Below, piece by piece: positions 62,600 through 64,000 of a DNA stretch of 64,000 nt. Source of the DNA: Nocardia sp. MH4 (GTDB lineage Bacteria > Actinomycetota > Actinomycetes > Mycobacteriales > Mycobacteriaceae). The DNA lies in NCBI RefSeq assembly GCF_019266065.1, contig NZ_LPNR01000135.1:1-64000 (forward strand). The letters are read 5' to 3'. A program made the position numbers and the translations under genes. How positions within the stretch are numbered: position 1 is the first letter of the stretch; each line of letters opens with the position of its first letter. The notes beneath the pieces are model-generated. The model was given only the letters and a program-made list of their open reading frames with translations. It had not been told where the DNA came from and did not search any database.

Positions 62600-63634
62600 C
62601 TAGCTGATGTCCGCGGATTCGCGGGCCCGCAGGTACACGGCCGCCACGCCACCCGCGACGAGCAGCGCGAGCGCGGTCGCGGCGCCCACGGTGGCGAGGT
62701 CGGGGCTGACCAGCGGCTGACCGCGGAGCGCTTGCCAGAGCACGAGGATGAGCACTCCGAAGTAGCCGAGCACCGCGACCCCGAGCAGCGCCGCGCGGAT
62801 GGTCTCCGCGCGCAGCCACCGATACCGGGGTGCCAGGGCGACCAGCACGACGGCCAGGAGCAGTAGCACCTGGATGCCGTGCAGCCCGACGAAGTGCGGG
62901 ATGCGCAGGTCGCCGCCGGTGGTGCTCCAATGGGTCAGCGGCATCGCGCCGACCCCGTCGCGGACCGCGTCGCCGTGCGCGCCACCCGCGCGGACGGTGT
63001 GCCCGGCCATCAAGCCGACGACGGTGCCGTCGGACCGGCGCACCAGTTGCGGCCCGGTGAAGCCCATGAGATACCCGAGCGCCATGCCGACCACCGCCAG
63101 CCACAGTCCGGCTTTCAACGCGATCCGGGTCGGCCGGTCGGCCAGCTTCTGCCACGAGATGATCAGGGCGAGCACGAGATTGGCGAGGAACAGGCCGGGC
63201 ACGCCGGAGGCGAAGACCTGCTGGCCGATCTGGTTGACGGTCTCCTCGGCGGTGTTGAAATGGCTGAACGTGCCGCGCGCGGCCTGCAGCGCAATGAACC
63301 CGACGTCGGCGATCCCGGTGACGGCGAAGACGGTGCCCAGCCACCAGGTCGCCCGCCTGCCCCGGTGCGGCAGCCGCAGGATCCAGGCCAGCGTCACGCC
63401 GTAGAGGGCGAAGGCGAGCCCGAACTTGGCGGGTTTGAGCCAGACCGACTCGCCGAGCAGCGTCCGGTCGTCGACCAGCATGCCGACCACCGACACCAGC
63501 ACGAGCGCGCTCATCAGCGCGGAGTTCACCAGCAGCGGGCCGTGCCAGGGGGCGCGGTCGGTCCCGACACCGCGCGCGGGTGCGGCGGGGAACCGGAGGC
63601 GGGACAGGGTGTGGGAGAGATCGATCGTCGCCAT
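62600..63634 (-). CDS. Multi-spanning membrane protein of unknown function
   Basis: This 344-residue protein has about eight hydrophobic segments starting with LLVNSALMSALVLVSVVGMLV and ending AATALALLVAGGVAAVYL. It has TATWWLGTVFAVTGIADVGFIALQAARGTFSHFNTAEE in an early loop and IPHFVGLHGIQVLLLLAVVLVALAP in a later one. I do not recognise a named family; the histidines in the loops could bind a metal or heme. It has no neighbours on the same strand within a few hundred bases. Start ATG 63634 is the natural one. Confidence 0.62.
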   Translation of the reverse strand: MATIDLSHTLSRLRFPAAPARGVGTDRAPWHGPLLVNSALMSALVLVSVVGMLVDDRTLLGESVWLKPAKFGLAFALYGVTLAWILRLPHRGRRATWWLGTVFAVTGIADVGFIALQAARGTFSHFNTAEETVNQIGQQVFASGVPGLFLANLVLALIISWQKLADRPTRIALKAGLWLAVVGMALGYLMGFTGPQLVRRSDGTVVGLMAGHTVRAGGAHGDAVRDGVGAMPLTHWSTTGGDLRIPHFVGLHGIQVLLLLAVVLVALAPRYRWLRAETIRAALLGVAVLGYFGVLILVLWQALRGQPLVSPDLATVGAATALALLVAGGVAAVYLRARESADIS

Positions 63635-63745
63635 GTCTCGACGGTAGAAATCCGGTGCGCCGCAAGACCTCCCGCTGCGGAACGGTTCGCGACCAGTACC
63701 CGGGTAGGGGGAAGGCCCTACTCCGGTGCGGTCATCGGGATCGGA

Positions 63746-64000
63746 TCAGATCCCCAGGCGCCAGATGACGGCGTCGACCGCGCGCGGCGAGACGGTCGCG
63801 ACGGCCTGCAGCAGGCGGGTGTAGCGGGGATACAGCTCGATCGGCCGGGTCCGGATCGCGGTGCGGATCCAGTCCGCGGCCTGCTCCGCGGTCAACGCCG
63901 CCGACTCGTCGTAGGCGCCGGTCGGGGCGATCATCTCGGTTCGCACCAGCGGGAATCCGACCGTGGTGACATGCACGCCGCGCGCTCTGGTCTCGGCGCC
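63746..64000 (-). CDS. SDR family protein, N-terminus beyond the right edge
   Basis: This is the C-terminal ~84 residues of a short-chain dehydrogenase, read from the edge as GAETRARGVHVTTVGFPLVRTEMIAPTGAYDESAALTAEQAADWIRTAIRTRPIELYPRYTRLLQAVATVSPRAVDAVIWRLGI. The P-x-VRTEMI segment and the final helix are typical of actinobacterial SDRs that are sometimes fused to or found with acyl-CoA enzymes. The catalytic region is outside the window. Confidence 0.7.
   Translation of the reverse strand, partial: GAETRARGVHVTTVGFPLVRTEMIAPTGAYDESAALTAEQAADWIRTAIRTRPIELYPRYTRLLQAVATVSPRAVDAVIWRLGI

Overview
The window is high-GC actinobacterial chromosome, most likely Nocardia or a close Rhodococcus/Mycobacteriales relative. 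The basis is the RbpA, FxsA-Lnt and PPOX/F420 genes, steroid-catabolic genes of mycobacterial/rhodococcal type, frequent GTG starts, and many promoters whose -10 hexamer lies 6-7 nt before the start codon (leaderless transcripts). I see no tRNA, rRNA, CRISPR array or insertion sequence.

Positions 1-26.7 kb: a compact steroid ring-degradation island. Genes for nearly every step from a 3-oxo-4-ene (or 3-oxo-5-ene) steroid to the two ring-A/B products are present: ketosteroid isomerase (12689-13060), two 3-ketosteroid 1-dehydrogenases (11016-12677, 13167-14702), 9alpha-hydroxylase KshA/KshB, HsaA/HsaB monooxygenase, HsaC extradiol dioxygenase, HsaD hydrolase, and the HsaE/HsaG/HsaF aldolase branch, whose last gene runs off the left edge. 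A Baeyer-Villiger monooxygenase resembling progesterone/steroid monooxygenase and an HSL-type esterase suggest that C21 (pregnane) side chains are removed as acetyl esters. Several SDRs (three of mycofactocin-coupled type), small alpha/beta-barrel proteins, a PadR and an IclR regulator complete the set. The divergent promoters share a 15-bp inverted repeat (TCCCG-N5-CGGGA) whose centre lies 38-40 bp upstream of a TA-type -10 box. This looks like the operator of one activator-controlled regulon. A helR gene with a rifamycin-associated element (RAE) sits in the middle of the island.

Positions 26.7-45.7 kb: mostly housekeeping and accessory genes. They include a methionine aminopeptidase and a small XRE repressor sharing the operator GGTAT-N4-ATACC, a TetR/MFS efflux pair, ComB-like phosphatase, a secreted beta-propeller, a VOC protein, a glycosyltransferase remnant, a PPOX protein, thiolase, TldD/TldE, TetR and TauE/SafE genes, a two-component system, and FxsA, an RHH-like small protein, an amidohydrolase and Lnt.

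Positions 45.9-61.5 kb: a 4555-residue, four-module NRPS (C-A-T x4-TE) is translationally coupled to a DrrA-like ABC ATPase and followed by a DrrB-like permease. The first A domain reads as serine-specific; the other three have unusual binding-pocket codes. The cluster lies between lnt and rbpA, where mycobacteria keep ppm1.

Positions 61.7-64.0 kb: rbpA, a small zinc-ribbon protein, a multi-spanning membrane protein, and the C-terminal part of an SDR that runs off the right edge.
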